In this document: in pieces, positions 25,353-34,789 of the stretch
Layout of the letters: every line of letters starts with the position of its first letter
Position numbering within the stretch: the first letter of the stretch is position 1
DNA from: Syntrophobacterales bacterium
Lineage (GTDB): Bacteria; Desulfobacterota; Syntrophia; Syntrophales; UBA5619
Assembly (NCBI GenBank): GCA_019429105.1
Contig: JAHYJE010000007.1
Span: 26,742-90,741, forward strand
Length of the DNA stretch: 64,000 bases
Reading direction: 5' to 3'
The notes under the pieces: generated by a model
The model's input: the letters and a program-made list of their open reading frames with translations, nothing else
What the model was told of the DNA's origin: nothing
Database searches by the model: none
Translations under genes and position numbers: made by a program

Positions 25353-25814
25353 ATGAACACTGATTTCATAATAATGGCGATCGCGGTGGTAATTGTTATT
25401 GTTCTTGCATTCTGGCGCTTCTCCAGCGGCAATTACGGCAGCCTTGCTCCGAACAGCGAGGTCGCCGCCGCTTACACGACATATCATATCGACCCTGACC
25501 GCAATTACTACGTAAGCGGACCCGCTGCTTTTCCCAACGCTATCCTCGGACTGGACAAATCTCTGACGCTGGATTCCGATTTGTGGAAGCGCATCGAACC
25601 GACACCGGACAAAATGAAAGATCTGGTAGAGAATATGACCATGCGGGCTGCGGAAACATTCCAGTCGCTTCAAGGATATGATGTCATCGATGAAAAAGGG
25701 CGCAAAACGGGAAATTGGTTTTCCCTTCCCGGGATAGACATCATGATCAGGAGAACGGGCGAAAACAGTTTCAGCATTTCGACGCCGGCGATCGAGACCG
25801 GCCAGGACAGATAA
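25353..25814 (+). CDS. Hypothetical single-pass membrane protein
   Basis: 153 residues. Residues 6-21 (IIMAIAVVIVIVLAFW) form one N-terminal membrane anchor, and the rest is a soluble domain that is probably periplasmic or cytoplasmic-facing by charge (uncertain). It contains NYYVSGPAAFPNAILGLDKSLTL and GIDIMIRRTGENSFSISTP. I recognise no family. It is divergent from the aro operon and followed by an unrelated minus-strand gene. Confidence 0.55.
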   Translation: MNTDFIIMAIAVVIVIVLAFWRFSSGNYGSLAPNSEVAAAYTTYHIDPDRNYYVSGPAAFPNAILGLDKSLTLDSDLWKRIEPTPDKMKDLVENMTMRAAETFQSLQGYDVIDEKGRKTGNWFSLPGIDIMIRRTGENSFSISTPAIETGQDR

Positions 25815-25904
25815 CCGGTGCAGCCATACAGGCAGAACCATTCCGCCCTTTCATAACTGCGATACCCCTCAGAAATTTGCGCATGCGCTTTAAGATTCAA
25901 CCCG

Positions 25905-26864
25905 TCAAATACGCCGTCGTTTTTCCAGCGCCTTCATATATTCGGCGAAAAGGTCGGGGGCGGTGGACTTCATCTCCCGCCGAATCTCAATAAAATTGAT
26001 CCCGCTAACGCTGCGGAGGAAAGGCTCGTTGTCGCAAAGGACGATGCCTTTCGTGAAGATGCGGGCGGCAATAACGGGTTCGGAACTGCGGCGAAAGGCC
26101 TTCTGCAACTCCCGGTATCTTTCGGTGAAAGCGCTTAATTCATCAAGTATTCTGATCATTTTTGGCTTGAAGATTCCCCGGATGTACGCGCAGGCGGGAA
26201 GCCATTCGCAGGCCAGAGCCGGCGGCCAGCCATACTCTTCGGGTAAAAGCTGCAAGAGTTGTTTCAGCTCCTCGTCGCGCAGATGTTGCCAGTCAATGGC
26301 GCAGGGAGCAATCAGGCAGGCCTCGAAATAAAGCTGGCGTGCGGTCTCCCGGTTGCCGCGTTCCCACCAGGCGTCGCCAAGATAACCAAAAAGGGGTGCG
26401 CTTTCCCGAATCGAAAGCAGGCAGGTTTGCAGGGAGTGGATCGCCCGTTCATACTCGCCGGTCTGAATGTAAATGTAACCGACCGGGATGTCCCCGGCCA
26501 ACTGGAAATCGTCCGGCAATGAGGCCTCTTCGACAGCAGCAGCAATCAACCGGAAGAAACGGCGCCGTAGTTTTTCCGGCATCCGGGCGTTGTACGCCAG
26601 CGCACCGCAGAATAACTCGAAGGAGCGCCAGAGTTGAAACAGCAAACCGGGCAGTTCCGGGCCGGCGGACGGCAGCAAGCTCAACTGCCCCTGCAAAAAC
26701 CGGACGATCCGCAACTTCTCTTCCACATCCTCTCTGCTTGCGGGATAGAGATTGCGGTAGTCGGTCAATAAAACCTGCGCCTCGTCGAGACGCAGTTCGT
26801 TGAAAGCGTTTGCGGCGTCGTTCAGCAAAACAAATTCATCCAGAAAAAGCGGCATCTGTTCCAT
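25905..26864 (-). CDS. Hypothetical protein with TPR-like helical repeats
   Basis: 319 residues from the ATG at 26864. Helical throughout. The regions FNELRLDEAQVLLTDYRNLYP, IYIQTGEYERAIHSLQTCLL and YLGDAWWERGNRETARQLYFEACLIAP have the A/G/Y/L spacing of tetratricopeptide repeats. No enzyme motif is visible. TPR proteins usually scaffold partners, and none is identified here. Isolated between a plus-strand hypothetical gene and a benE remnant. Confidence 0.6.
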   Translation of the reverse strand: MEQMPLFLDEFVLLNDAANAFNELRLDEAQVLLTDYRNLYPASREDVEEKLRIVRFLQGQLSLLPSAGPELPGLLFQLWRSFELFCGALAYNARMPEKLRRRFFRLIAAAVEEASLPDDFQLAGDIPVGYIYIQTGEYERAIHSLQTCLLSIRESAPLFGYLGDAWWERGNRETARQLYFEACLIAPCAIDWQHLRDEELKQLLQLLPEEYGWPPALACEWLPACAYIRGIFKPKMIRILDELSAFTERYRELQKAFRRSSEPVIAARIFTKGIVLCDNEPFLRSVSGINFIEIRREMKSTAPDLFAEYMKALEKRRRI

Positions 26865-27001
26865 ATTTGGCAATCATCCCTGTAATTTTAAAACCCTCTT
26901 TTTTCGATAATCCAATCGCAAAACACATTGCGCAAATCAGGGTAAAATTCTTCCGTCCGATAGCATCTTCTCGGAAATTAGCAAACAAAAAACCGCCTCA
27001 T

Positions 27002-27304
27002 TCCACGGTAATTTTGTTCTCGTCCCTCTTTACCCACCTGATGCTGGCAACCCCTCCGGCTTTCATCACAACGCTGGCCGGGCTTGCGATGTTGCGCGTA
27101 CTGCAGACGGCGTTTTCGACCGCGTTTCAAGACCGATTTACCTTTGGTGCACTTCTGACCTTCATCGTTACCGTTGCCAATGTTGCGATATTCAACATCG
27201 GTGCGCCCTTCTGGGGTCTGGTTTTCGGATTCTCCCTGTCTTGGCTGATCGAAAGGGATGATTTCCACGGCGGTAAGGCGAGAAACTCCCCTCCCGGCAG
27301 TTGA
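27002..27304 (+). pseudogene. benE: C-terminal remnant of a BenE-family benzoate/H+ symporter
   Basis: Translation from about 27002 gives ATPPAFITTLAGLAMLRV, then FGALLTFIVTVANVAIFNIG and APFWGLVFGFSLSWLIE, which resembles the last two membrane spans and the IG-APFWGL end of BenE/YdcO transporters. The other ~300 residues of the family are absent; upstream in-frame sequence is unrelated and runs antisense through the neighbouring gene. The assignment is from memory of the family pattern. Confidence 0.5.
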
Positions 27305-27447
27305 CAAAACCGCTGACACCGCGCAGGCCCCCTATTTTCGCTGCAATAGATGCCTTCCCCGCACTTTTTCGCCGGAATCGTTCTTCGGGATTCTTTAAAT
27401 GGCCTTATTAATGGATTGTCCCTTGCGTGGCGTCCAGGCGATTACGA

Positions 27448-28647
27448 TCAGGCCGGAACTGCCGTCATCCTGCTCAGGCGATTCTTCAGGGCTTCCGGAA
27501 AAGCGCCGTTAGCCGACTTCAGCAGAATGGCTGGAACGCCCCCGAAGAGTTCGTAGCTGCGGGCCAGCACCCGGTCATCCCAGATGGCGTTGATGCTGTC
27601 TTTGTTCATTGTTTCCGACGTCAGAGCCGCTTGCCATCCGCCCAGCCAGCCGGTCACAACGCGATTGGCGAGTTGGGGAATCAGCCTGTTGGTATCCATC
27701 AAGCCATTCTTTTCCGAAGCGGGCATAAGGCGCCGGCTTTCCAGAAGCCAGGCCAGCGAAACCATGTCGTGGGCCACCACCGAGTCAGAGGCGATTATCA
27801 GACCATAATCCGGTTCAAAGACATAACCTTTGTCCGGACCATAGGTGGCAAGCACCTTGTCTGCCGCCGAAATCACGAGGCGCTGTTTATCCCTCAGGGT
27901 CGCAACCGTATTGCCTTCGGCTGTTTTCTCCTGCAGAGTGGCCGCGTCCCGGTGATATTCCAGGCGCGTGTCATGTCGCCAGTAACCCACGGCGGCTTTC
28001 AGCCCCAATGAGCTCCCCGCCAATACATGCCTGGAGCAGCGGGGCATCAGGACGATGTGCTGAATCTCCTTGAGAATATTGGGCATCATGAGGCCGCGCT
28101 TCCAGTGTGAACCGGCAGACGGAAAATCCTCATAAAAGGCCTCCCACCCGCTTTCCTCGAAGCAGTGCAGCTCTCCGCCAGAGGTCTGAACAGCCTTCGC
28201 CAACCCTGACGCAATCATCAAAGCGCGAGAGCTTCCGGAAAGAGATTTCGGAGAAAATCGCAGGTCCCGGACCCCGGACATGTCGCCCACAATTACCCTG
28301 CGCGCCCCTTTTTCCTTAAGGAGTCCGATCATGGAGGCAATGGCGGCAGGGCTTGTGGTGGCGGGATAGGGGCTGTCTGAATTGTTTACCGGTTTGATGA
28401 AGACGGCATCACCCCTGGACAGCCAGGAAAAGTCGGTGGACATCTCGGCGGCATTGCGGACCGCTGTTTTTATATCCTGCTCGGAAGCGCCCTTGCCCAC
28501 ACCTGCCAGAAATACCCTGGTCGGAGCGCCAGAGGCAAATTGTTCGGTCTTCATGGGATTCGGAGCTGCCCCGACGCCTTCGGCAAACGGACATAATGCA
28601 ATTGCCGATGCCCCTGCCGCCGCTTTCAGAAAGTCTCTTCGTTCCAT
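27448..28647 (-). CDS. Exported DUF362-domain protein with Tat signal
   Basis: 399 residues. The N-terminus MERRDFLKAAAGASAIALCP is a twin-arginine-type signal (RRDFLK). DUF362 core elements follow: VFIKPVNNSDSPYPATTSP, RRVIVGDMSGV, ILKEIQHIVLMPRCSRHVLAG and LIIASDSVVAHDMVSLAWLL. Unlike the DUF362 protein at 14609 it lacks a C-terminal ferredoxin. Tat export implies folding, possibly with a cofactor, before export. Function unknown. Confidence 0.8.
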   Translation of the reverse strand: MERRDFLKAAAGASAIALCPFAEGVGAAPNPMKTEQFASGAPTRVFLAGVGKGASEQDIKTAVRNAAEMSTDFSWLSRGDAVFIKPVNNSDSPYPATTSPAAIASMIGLLKEKGARRVIVGDMSGVRDLRFSPKSLSGSSRALMIASGLAKAVQTSGGELHCFEESGWEAFYEDFPSAGSHWKRGLMMPNILKEIQHIVLMPRCSRHVLAGSSLGLKAAVGYWRHDTRLEYHRDAATLQEKTAEGNTVATLRDKQRLVISAADKVLATYGPDKGYVFEPDYGLIIASDSVVAHDMVSLAWLLESRRLMPASEKNGLMDTNRLIPQLANRVVTGWLGGWQAALTSETMNKDSINAIWDDRVLARSYELFGGVPAILLKSANGAFPEALKNRLSRMTAVPA

Positions 28648-28720
28648 ATTTATTTACCTCTTTGTTTTTTTGCGTTGATGAAGCAGGGTTCGTCCAATCT
28701 CTTAAAGAACCAGTCGCCGG

Positions 28721-30868
28721 CTAGCTTTCCAGGACAAAAAGCGCGTCGGCGACAAGCGGCTCAGCCCCTGCCAAAATAAGCGGATTGAGGTCTATCTCGG
28801 CGATCTCCGGGTGGAGAACGGCTATATTCCCCAACGTTTGCAGAATGGCGGCAAGCGCGGGTGCGTTTACCGCCGGCATCCCGCGAATTTCGCCGAGCAG
28901 CGCTTTGGCCTTGATGTCTTCAAGCATCTCCGCCGCCTCGGTAATCCCGAACGGCGCCGCGCGGAAGGTGGCGTCTTGCAGCGCCTCGGTAAATATCCCC
29001 CCCAGGCCGAACAGCACGCAGGGGCCAAAACCAGGGAATCTCGTCATGCCCGCGACAAACTCGCGGCGCCCGATGACCATTTGCTGGATTAAAATCGGTA
29101 TTTCTCCACCTGCGGCGGTTCGCACCGCACAAAAGGCCCTCAGCAGGGCCTCTTTTGTCTGAATGTTCAGTTCAATCAGTCCCTTACCGGATTTGTGCAT
29201 AATATTTGGGGAACACGCCTTGAGGGCAAGGGGAAACCCTATTTCCTCCGCCGCTTTTATGGCCTCTGCCTCAGAATCGGCTAATTGCTCCCGCGTGACG
29301 GGAACACCGTACGCGGCAAGGAGTCTTTTGGCCTGATGCTCGTCGAGGGCCTGCTGCCCGGCGGCAAGGGCGGTTTTCATTATTCTCAGCCCCTCCGCGG
29401 CAACTTCCGGCAGGATCGGCTTCACTATCGGCTTTCTCTCTTGTATCCGCAGGCGGCAAAGCAGCGAGGCCATTCCCCGCGCCGCCTTCTCCGGAGAATC
29501 AAAGACGGGGATATCGCCATCCATGTATCTGGACGTATTGTCGTCGCCACGACCGAAAAAGGAGCTGATCACCATCGGCAGGTTATGTTTCCAGGGGAGA
29601 GCCAAAGCCTCGGTCATGTCGTGAGACAGCTGCCGGGAAGCCTCATCTTCCGTCATTCCCCCCGTCATCTCCTTCATGTGGTCGTAAACCATTTTTATAA
29701 AACCGGAACCCACTGCTCCGTGCAGGACAAGACCGTCAATCTCGCCGCTTTCCATAATCATTTCCGGAATTACGGTGGTCAGAACCTTCATCTCCCGGTG
29801 GTAGGTCAGATCAACCGGATTGGCGCTGGATGCATGGGGAGGAATCAACTCCCTGATTTTTGCCTGCAACCCGTCGGAAAAACGGGGCACAATCATTCCT
29901 CCCTGATCGGCGTTGTGGGAGATCGCCGTGCCCGGTCCTCCGGAATTGGTAACAACCGCAAGCCGGCGACCGCGCAGCGGCGGTTGGGTCGCGTGCGTCC
30001 AGCCGTGGGCGTAGAGTTCTTCAATGGAATCGCAACGAATGATCCCGGCCTGCTTAAAAATGCCCTCGTAGAGAAGATCCGGCCCGGCCAGCGAACCGGT
30101 GTGACTCAGACCCGCACGGGCGCCGGAGGCGGAACCTCCCACGTACTGGGCAAGCACTGGCTTGTGGGGAGTAATTCTCTGCGCTGCTTCAATAAAACGT
30201 CGGCCGTCGCGTATCCCTTCTATATACATGACAATCGCCTTCGTCTGCTCGTCCTGGCCGAGGTATTCAAGGGCGTCAGCCATATCGATGTTGGCCTCGT
30301 TGCCGCAACTGATTGCCTTGCTGAAGCGGATTCCCCGTTCCCGAAGATACCAGAGCGTCTGGGTGACGTAGGTGCCGCTCTGGGAAACCATGCCGAGCGC
30401 TCCCGGTCTTCTGTCCATCTTACCGATAGTCAGGTTTAAGGGAAGCGCCGTGTTGACGATCCCCATGCAGTTCGGACCGAGAAAGCGAAGCCCGTAAGTT
30501 TTCGCAATTTCCTGCAGGCGTTCCTCCAGAGCCCTGCCTTTCGGGCCGATTTCCTTGAACCCCGCGCTGATGATTATTGCCCGCTTCGTGCCAAGCTTCG
30601 CGAAATCTTCAAGCATGGGGATTACCAACGCGGTGGGAACGATCAGAAGAAGCAGATCCGGCGCCTCCGGAAGGGCGGACGCGGATGGGTACGCCTTGTG
30701 ACCCAGGACTGTTTTCTCAGTCGGATGAATCGGATAAAATTGTCCCGGAAAACCATCTTTCAATATGGAAAGAGCCTGCAGAGTTCCCATTTTTTCCGGA
30801 TTGTTGCTGGCGCCGGCGACCGCGATGGATTTGGGGCTAAGAAGCAGATGCAATGGATTTTCGGCCAT
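28721..30868 (-). CDS. Acyl-CoA synthetase (NDP-forming), ADP-forming acetate-CoA ligase type
   Basis: 715 residues combining both subunits of the archaeal type. Order: CoA-binding domain (SPKSIAVAGASNNPEKMG, residues 11-130), succinyl-CoA-ligase-like domains with GLSHTGSLAG carrying the phospho-histidine (near residue 257), then an ATP-grasp domain (about 500-710; FPLALKACSPNIMHKSGKGL, FGLGGIFTEAL, EIDLNPLIL). It interconverts an acyl-CoA and ADP + Pi with the free acid and ATP, which lets fermenting or syntrophic bacteria gain ATP. The acyl specificity is not visible. A consensus promoter precedes it. Confidence 0.9.
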   Translation of the reverse strand: MAENPLHLLLSPKSIAVAGASNNPEKMGTLQALSILKDGFPGQFYPIHPTEKTVLGHKAYPSASALPEAPDLLLLIVPTALVIPMLEDFAKLGTKRAIIISAGFKEIGPKGRALEERLQEIAKTYGLRFLGPNCMGIVNTALPLNLTIGKMDRRPGALGMVSQSGTYVTQTLWYLRERGIRFSKAISCGNEANIDMADALEYLGQDEQTKAIVMYIEGIRDGRRFIEAAQRITPHKPVLAQYVGGSASGARAGLSHTGSLAGPDLLYEGIFKQAGIIRCDSIEELYAHGWTHATQPPLRGRRLAVVTNSGGPGTAISHNADQGGMIVPRFSDGLQAKIRELIPPHASSANPVDLTYHREMKVLTTVIPEMIMESGEIDGLVLHGAVGSGFIKMVYDHMKEMTGGMTEDEASRQLSHDMTEALALPWKHNLPMVISSFFGRGDDNTSRYMDGDIPVFDSPEKAARGMASLLCRLRIQERKPIVKPILPEVAAEGLRIMKTALAAGQQALDEHQAKRLLAAYGVPVTREQLADSEAEAIKAAEEIGFPLALKACSPNIMHKSGKGLIELNIQTKEALLRAFCAVRTAAGGEIPILIQQMVIGRREFVAGMTRFPGFGPCVLFGLGGIFTEALQDATFRAAPFGITEAAEMLEDIKAKALLGEIRGMPAVNAPALAAILQTLGNIAVLHPEIAEIDLNPLILAGAEPLVADALFVLES

Positions 30869-30924
30869 GACTTTTCTCCCGTGTTTTTATGAATGGCCAC
30901 AAGTCTCAAACGTGACAGGTAAAG

Positions 30925-30953
30925 ACTATAGGGGATAAGGTCGGGGCTGTCAA
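30925..30953 (-). promoter_or_regulatory. Consensus promoter for the ADP-forming acyl-CoA synthetase
   Basis: Minus strand: -35 TTGACA (30953-30948), 17-bp spacer, -10 TATAGT (30930-30925), about 57 bp before the start codon. Confidence 0.8.
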
Positions 30954-30959
30954 GAAAAA

Positions 30960-30973
30960 CGAGCGCTCGCTCG
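30960..30973. promoter_or_regulatory. Palindrome CGAGCGCTCG upstream of the -35
   Basis: A perfect 10-bp palindrome followed by a further CTCG, lying 6 bp upstream of the -35 of the acyl-CoA synthetase promoter and 94 bp before the divergent thioredoxin-reductase-like gene. TetR-type repressors of acyl-CoA metabolism often bind sites of this look; no such gene is in the window. Confidence 0.35.
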
Positions 30974-31066
30974 CAAAAAATTACTTTACAAAGTATGCGG
31001 TTAAGGTTTAGTAAGCAAATGTCAATTTCAAGCGAATTAATCAAATTAATATATCAGGAGGCAAAA

Positions 31067-32020
31067 ATGAACGCGAACGAAAAGCAATACGATGTTGCAA
31101 TCGTTGGGGGCGGACCGGCCGGGTTCACCGCGGGGATTTACGCGGTGCGGGCGGCACTCAGCGCAATCCTGTTTGAGGGGGCCTCGACTGCAAGCCAGAT
31201 CACGATGACGGACGCGATCGAAAACTATCCCGGCCGGGGCGGTGCTAATGGCCTTGAATTAGTCGAAGACTTTAAAAAGCAGGCGGTGAGTTTCGGTCTC
31301 GAAACCGCAGCCGATGATGTTGCGGAGATAAAGAAAGCTACAGTGGACGGCAAGGAAGGATGGGAAGTGGTTGCGGAAGGCAAGAGCTATAAGGCGCTTA
31401 CCGTGATTTTTGCGGCGGGGGCAAACTGGCGCCGCCTCGGCGTGGCCGGCGAGGAACGGTTCATCGGCAGGGGCGTTTCGTTCTGCGCTACCTGCGATGC
31501 CCCCCTGTTCAAAAACAGGGACGTTGCCGTTGTCGGTGGCGGGGATACGGCGATCCAGGAGGCGATCTATCTTACCAAGTTTGCCCGCAAGGTCACGGTT
31601 ATTCACCGCCGGAATCGCCTGCGCGCGACGGCAATCCTGCAGCAGCGCGCTTTGGCCAACGACAAGATAGAATTTCTCTGGGATTCCGTTGTCGATAAGG
31701 TGGACGGCCTCGATCTTCTGCAATGGGTCAAGGCGCATAACCTGAAGACAAACGAGGATGTCAGACTTTCGGTAAGCGGGCTCTTCATCTTTGTCGGGTT
31801 GAATCCCAACACGGAGATGCTGCGGGCCTTGGTTGCTCTGGACGAACGCGGTTATGTCAAGGTTGACGCCAACATGAAAACATCGGCCCAGGGGCTGTTC
31901 GCCGCCGGCGATTGCATCGCCAAACAACTCCGCCAGGTGGTGACCGCCTGCGGGGATGGAGCGAACGCCGCTTACTCCGCCCAGCTTTACGTGGAAGATC
32001 TAAAGGGAGAGGCCTACTAA
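31067..32020 (+). CDS. Thioredoxin reductase-like FAD/NAD(P)H disulfide oxidoreductase
   Basis: 317 residues, the usual length for bacterial TrxB. FAD motif AIVGGGPAGFTAGIYAVRA; redox-active CATC in GVSFCATCDAPLF (near residue 140); NAD(P)H motif AVVGGGDTAIQEAIYLTKFA; C-terminal FAD contact GLFAAGDC. The second glycine-rich loop is followed by HRRNRLRA, suggesting NADPH. It would reduce thioredoxin; I give no symbol because other family members use other partners. ATG at 31067 has AGGAGG. The lgt start follows the stop codon with no gap. Confidence 0.92.
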   Translation: MNANEKQYDVAIVGGGPAGFTAGIYAVRAALSAILFEGASTASQITMTDAIENYPGRGGANGLELVEDFKKQAVSFGLETAADDVAEIKKATVDGKEGWEVVAEGKSYKALTVIFAAGANWRRLGVAGEERFIGRGVSFCATCDAPLFKNRDVAVVGGGDTAIQEAIYLTKFARKVTVIHRRNRLRATAILQQRALANDKIEFLWDSVVDKVDGLDLLQWVKAHNLKTNEDVRLSVSGLFIFVGLNPNTEMLRALVALDERGYVKVDANMKTSAQGLFAAGDCIAKQLRQVVTACGDGANAAYSAQLYVEDLKGEAY

Positions 32021-32866
32021 GTGGAGAATTTGATAGCCCTCTGGAGGGATCTCCCCTCTCATATAACCCCCTGGCTCTTGCAGATAGGGGCGTTTCAGTT
32101 GCGCTGGTACAGCCTGATGTATCTGGCCGCCTTTTTGAGCGTTTATCTGCTGATAATGCGCCGGATCAAAGTGGATGGACTGCCCTATACCGCCGAGCTG
32201 GTTCAGGATTTCTTTACCTGGGCGATCTTCGGGGTGATTGTCGGCGGTCGCCTCGGTTATGTGCTGTTCTACAATCTGGATTATTATCTCCAGCGCCCTC
32301 TGGAGATAATCCTTCCCTTTCAATTCGAGGACGGGATTCGTTTTACTGGAATAAGCGGGATGTCATATCACGGCGGCGCCATCGCCGTTCTGCTGGCCGG
32401 CATAATCTTCTGTTGGAAAAGGGGTATCGAATTCTGGCGTTTTGCCGATCTTTTCGCCTCGGCGATTCCCCTCGGCTACACGTTCGGACGAATCGGCAAT
32501 TTCATCAATGGCGAATTATACGGAAGACCGACGGATGTCCCTTGGGGGATGCTTTTCCCCCTTGACCCGCGACACCTGCTGCGCCATCCCTCGCAGCTCT
32601 ACGAGGCGTTTTTCGAGGGGATTGTCCTTTTCGTCATCCTCTGGGCGATCCGCAAGAAATTTTCTTTTACCGGTGCGATCGTTGCCTGCTACATAGCAGG
32701 ATACGGCTTCATTCGCTTCTTTATAGAGTTTTTCCGCGAACCGGATAGTCAACTCGGTTTTGTGTATGGCCCGTTCAGCATGGGACAAATCCTGTGCATA
32801 GCGATGATCATGACCGGGACGGCGATTTACCGGTTTCGCAAAAAACAGTCGGGGAAAAGTCCATAA
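32021..32866 (+). CDS. lgt: Prolipoprotein diacylglyceryl transferase
   Basis: 281 residues, seven membrane spans. Attaches diacylglycerol to the lipobox cysteine of prolipoproteins at the inner membrane. GISGMSYHGGAIAVLL, the Lgt signature GRIGNFINGELYGRPTD and RHPSQLYEAFFEG are present. The start is a GTG directly abutting the stop codon of the preceding reductase gene, so translation is probably coupled. Confidence 0.95.
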   Translation: MENLIALWRDLPSHITPWLLQIGAFQLRWYSLMYLAAFLSVYLLIMRRIKVDGLPYTAELVQDFFTWAIFGVIVGGRLGYVLFYNLDYYLQRPLEIILPFQFEDGIRFTGISGMSYHGGAIAVLLAGIIFCWKRGIEFWRFADLFASAIPLGYTFGRIGNFINGELYGRPTDVPWGMLFPLDPRHLLRHPSQLYEAFFEGIVLFVILWAIRKKFSFTGAIVACYIAGYGFIRFFIEFFREPDSQLGFVYGPFSMGQILCIAMIMTGTAIYRFRKKQSGKSP

Positions 32867-32920
32867 CGCAAAGACCTTATTTCAATGTCCATTAATTAAG
32901 ATTCTCATGGAGGAAAGCCA

Positions 32921-34732
32921 ATGACAATGTTCAAGGAAACATCGATGGGCGCTGTATTCCAGAACCGCGTTGCACAATACGGCGACGAAACCCTTATTCT
33001 CTGGAAGAACAAGGGCAAATGGGAAGAACTCTCCTGGAAAAAGCTTAACGAATTGGTGCGCGTTCTGGGGCTGTTTCTAATTAACCGGGGAATCCAGCCC
33101 GGGGACAAGGTAGCGCTGTTCTCGCCAAACCGTTATGAGTGGTGGGTGGCGGATCTTGCCATTATCTCCGTCGGCGCCGTAAACGTCCCGATCTACGCAA
33201 CCAATTCGGCGGAAGAGGCGCGGTACATTATCGAAAATTCCGACGCCCGGCTCTGCTTTGTCGGGACCAGAGAGCAGGCGGAAAAGATCCTCAAGGTCAA
33301 ACCAGTGCTTCCGACCCTGAGCGAGATTGTACTGTTTGAGGAAGGAACAAGCCTCCCCGAAGGCGTTATCGCCCTGCAGGACGCCTATAGCGAAGGCAGG
33401 GGCTACCCGGCAAAGGATGATTTTGACAAAAGGCTGCCGCCCATCGGCTTCGACGATCTGGCAACGATCATCTATACCTCCGGCACGACCGGCCCCCCCA
33501 AGGGCGTCATGCTTACCCACCACAATTTCGTTGCCAATGTAAACCAGCTTCGGGCGGTAGATCCCGAGTTTCTGAGACCCGGCCACACCTTTCTCTCTTT
33601 TCTGCCCCTCGCCCATTCCCTCGAACGAACCGTCGGCTACTATAGCCCGATTTTCCTTGGCGGACACAAGGTCGCCTTCGCCGAAAGCACGGAAAAACTG
33701 CTGGAAAACTTTCAGGAAATCAGGCCCACGTTCCTGGTCAGCGTGCCGCGCATTTACGAAAAGGTGCACTCCGGAATAGTCGCAAAGGTAGCTTCCGCTT
33801 CCCCCGTCAAGAAAGCCCTCTTCAACTGGGCAATGGGGATCGCCAAGGAGAACCTGCCTTACGTCTGTGAAAACAAGCCCCGCACCGGCCTGTTTGCCAT
33901 CAAGTACAACCTTGCCGACAAGATCATCTTCAGCAAGCTTCGCGTTGCCCTGGGGATGGACCGGCTCGAGGCGGCAGTTTCCGGAGGCGGCCCCCTGTCC
34001 GTAGCCGATGCAGAGTTCTTTCTGGGAATGGGGATCAAGGTGCTCGAAGGCTTCGGCCTCACCGAGACGGCCCCGGTTACCAACGGAAACATGCCCAAAC
34101 ATATCAAACCGGGAACGGTCGGCCCCGCGTTGCAGGACACGATCATCAAGATCGCTGAGGACGGGGAAATCATCATCAAGGGCCCCCAGGTCATGAAGGG
34201 ATACTACAAAAACGAGGCGGCGACGAAGGCCGCCTTCACCGAGGACGGTTTTTTCCGTACCGGCGACATCGGCCAGATCGACGCGGACGGGTATCTCAAG
34301 ATCACCGGCCGGATCAAGGATCTCATAATCACCTCGGGCGGCAAGAACATCTCCCCGCAGAACATTGAAAATGCCCTCGCGGCTTCTCCGTTAATCGAGC
34401 AGGCGGTGGTCATCGGCGACAACCGCAAGTACCTGTCGGCGCTGATTGTCCCAACGTTTGCTACCCTGGAGCTCTGGGCCGGGGAAAACAATATCGCCTT
34501 TGCGAACCGCGCTGAATTGATCGGCAAACCGGAGGTCAAAAGTCTCTACGAAAAGGAGCTGGCGGAGCGAATGAAGGATTACGCGCGGGTTGAGCAGATC
34601 CGAAAATTCACGCTGCTGGAAGCCGAGTGGTCTCAGAATACCGGCGAACTCACGCCGACGTTGAAGATGAAGCGACAGGTCATCAACCAGAAATACGGGC
34701 CGCTCATCGAAGCGATGTACCCGCCTGAATAG
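32921..34732 (+). CDS. Long-chain acyl-CoA synthetase (AMP-forming)
   Basis: 603 residues. Adenylate-forming domain with P-loop YTSGTTGPPKGVMLTHHN (near residue 185), GFGLTETAPV, FRTGDIGQIDADGYLKITGR and KDLIITSGGKNISPQNIENAL. Matches the FadD15-like long-chain fatty acid ligases of Deltaproteobacteria. Activates fatty acids with ATP and CoA, giving AMP. GGAGG lies 9 bp upstream of the ATG. Stands alone after lgt. Confidence 0.92.
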   Translation: MTMFKETSMGAVFQNRVAQYGDETLILWKNKGKWEELSWKKLNELVRVLGLFLINRGIQPGDKVALFSPNRYEWWVADLAIISVGAVNVPIYATNSAEEARYIIENSDARLCFVGTREQAEKILKVKPVLPTLSEIVLFEEGTSLPEGVIALQDAYSEGRGYPAKDDFDKRLPPIGFDDLATIIYTSGTTGPPKGVMLTHHNFVANVNQLRAVDPEFLRPGHTFLSFLPLAHSLERTVGYYSPIFLGGHKVAFAESTEKLLENFQEIRPTFLVSVPRIYEKVHSGIVAKVASASPVKKALFNWAMGIAKENLPYVCENKPRTGLFAIKYNLADKIIFSKLRVALGMDRLEAAVSGGGPLSVADAEFFLGMGIKVLEGFGLTETAPVTNGNMPKHIKPGTVGPALQDTIIKIAEDGEIIIKGPQVMKGYYKNEAATKAAFTEDGFFRTGDIGQIDADGYLKITGRIKDLIITSGGKNISPQNIENALAASPLIEQAVVIGDNRKYLSALIVPTFATLELWAGENNIAFANRAELIGKPEVKSLYEKELAERMKDYARVEQIRKFTLLEAEWSQNTGELTPTLKMKRQVINQKYGPLIEAMYPPE

Positions 34733-34789
34733 ACGGGGAGACCTGGACAAGAGAGGGCAAGAGACGCGGCAACGAAAAACGGGGCGGGG

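Noticed and set aside
29285..30439. 384-codon plus-strand frame
   Set aside because: Antisense to the well-supported acyl-CoA synthetase; no motif and no ribosome-binding site.
33077..34102. 341-codon minus-strand frame
   Set aside because: Antisense to the acyl-CoA ligase; composition is that of a complementary-strand shadow.
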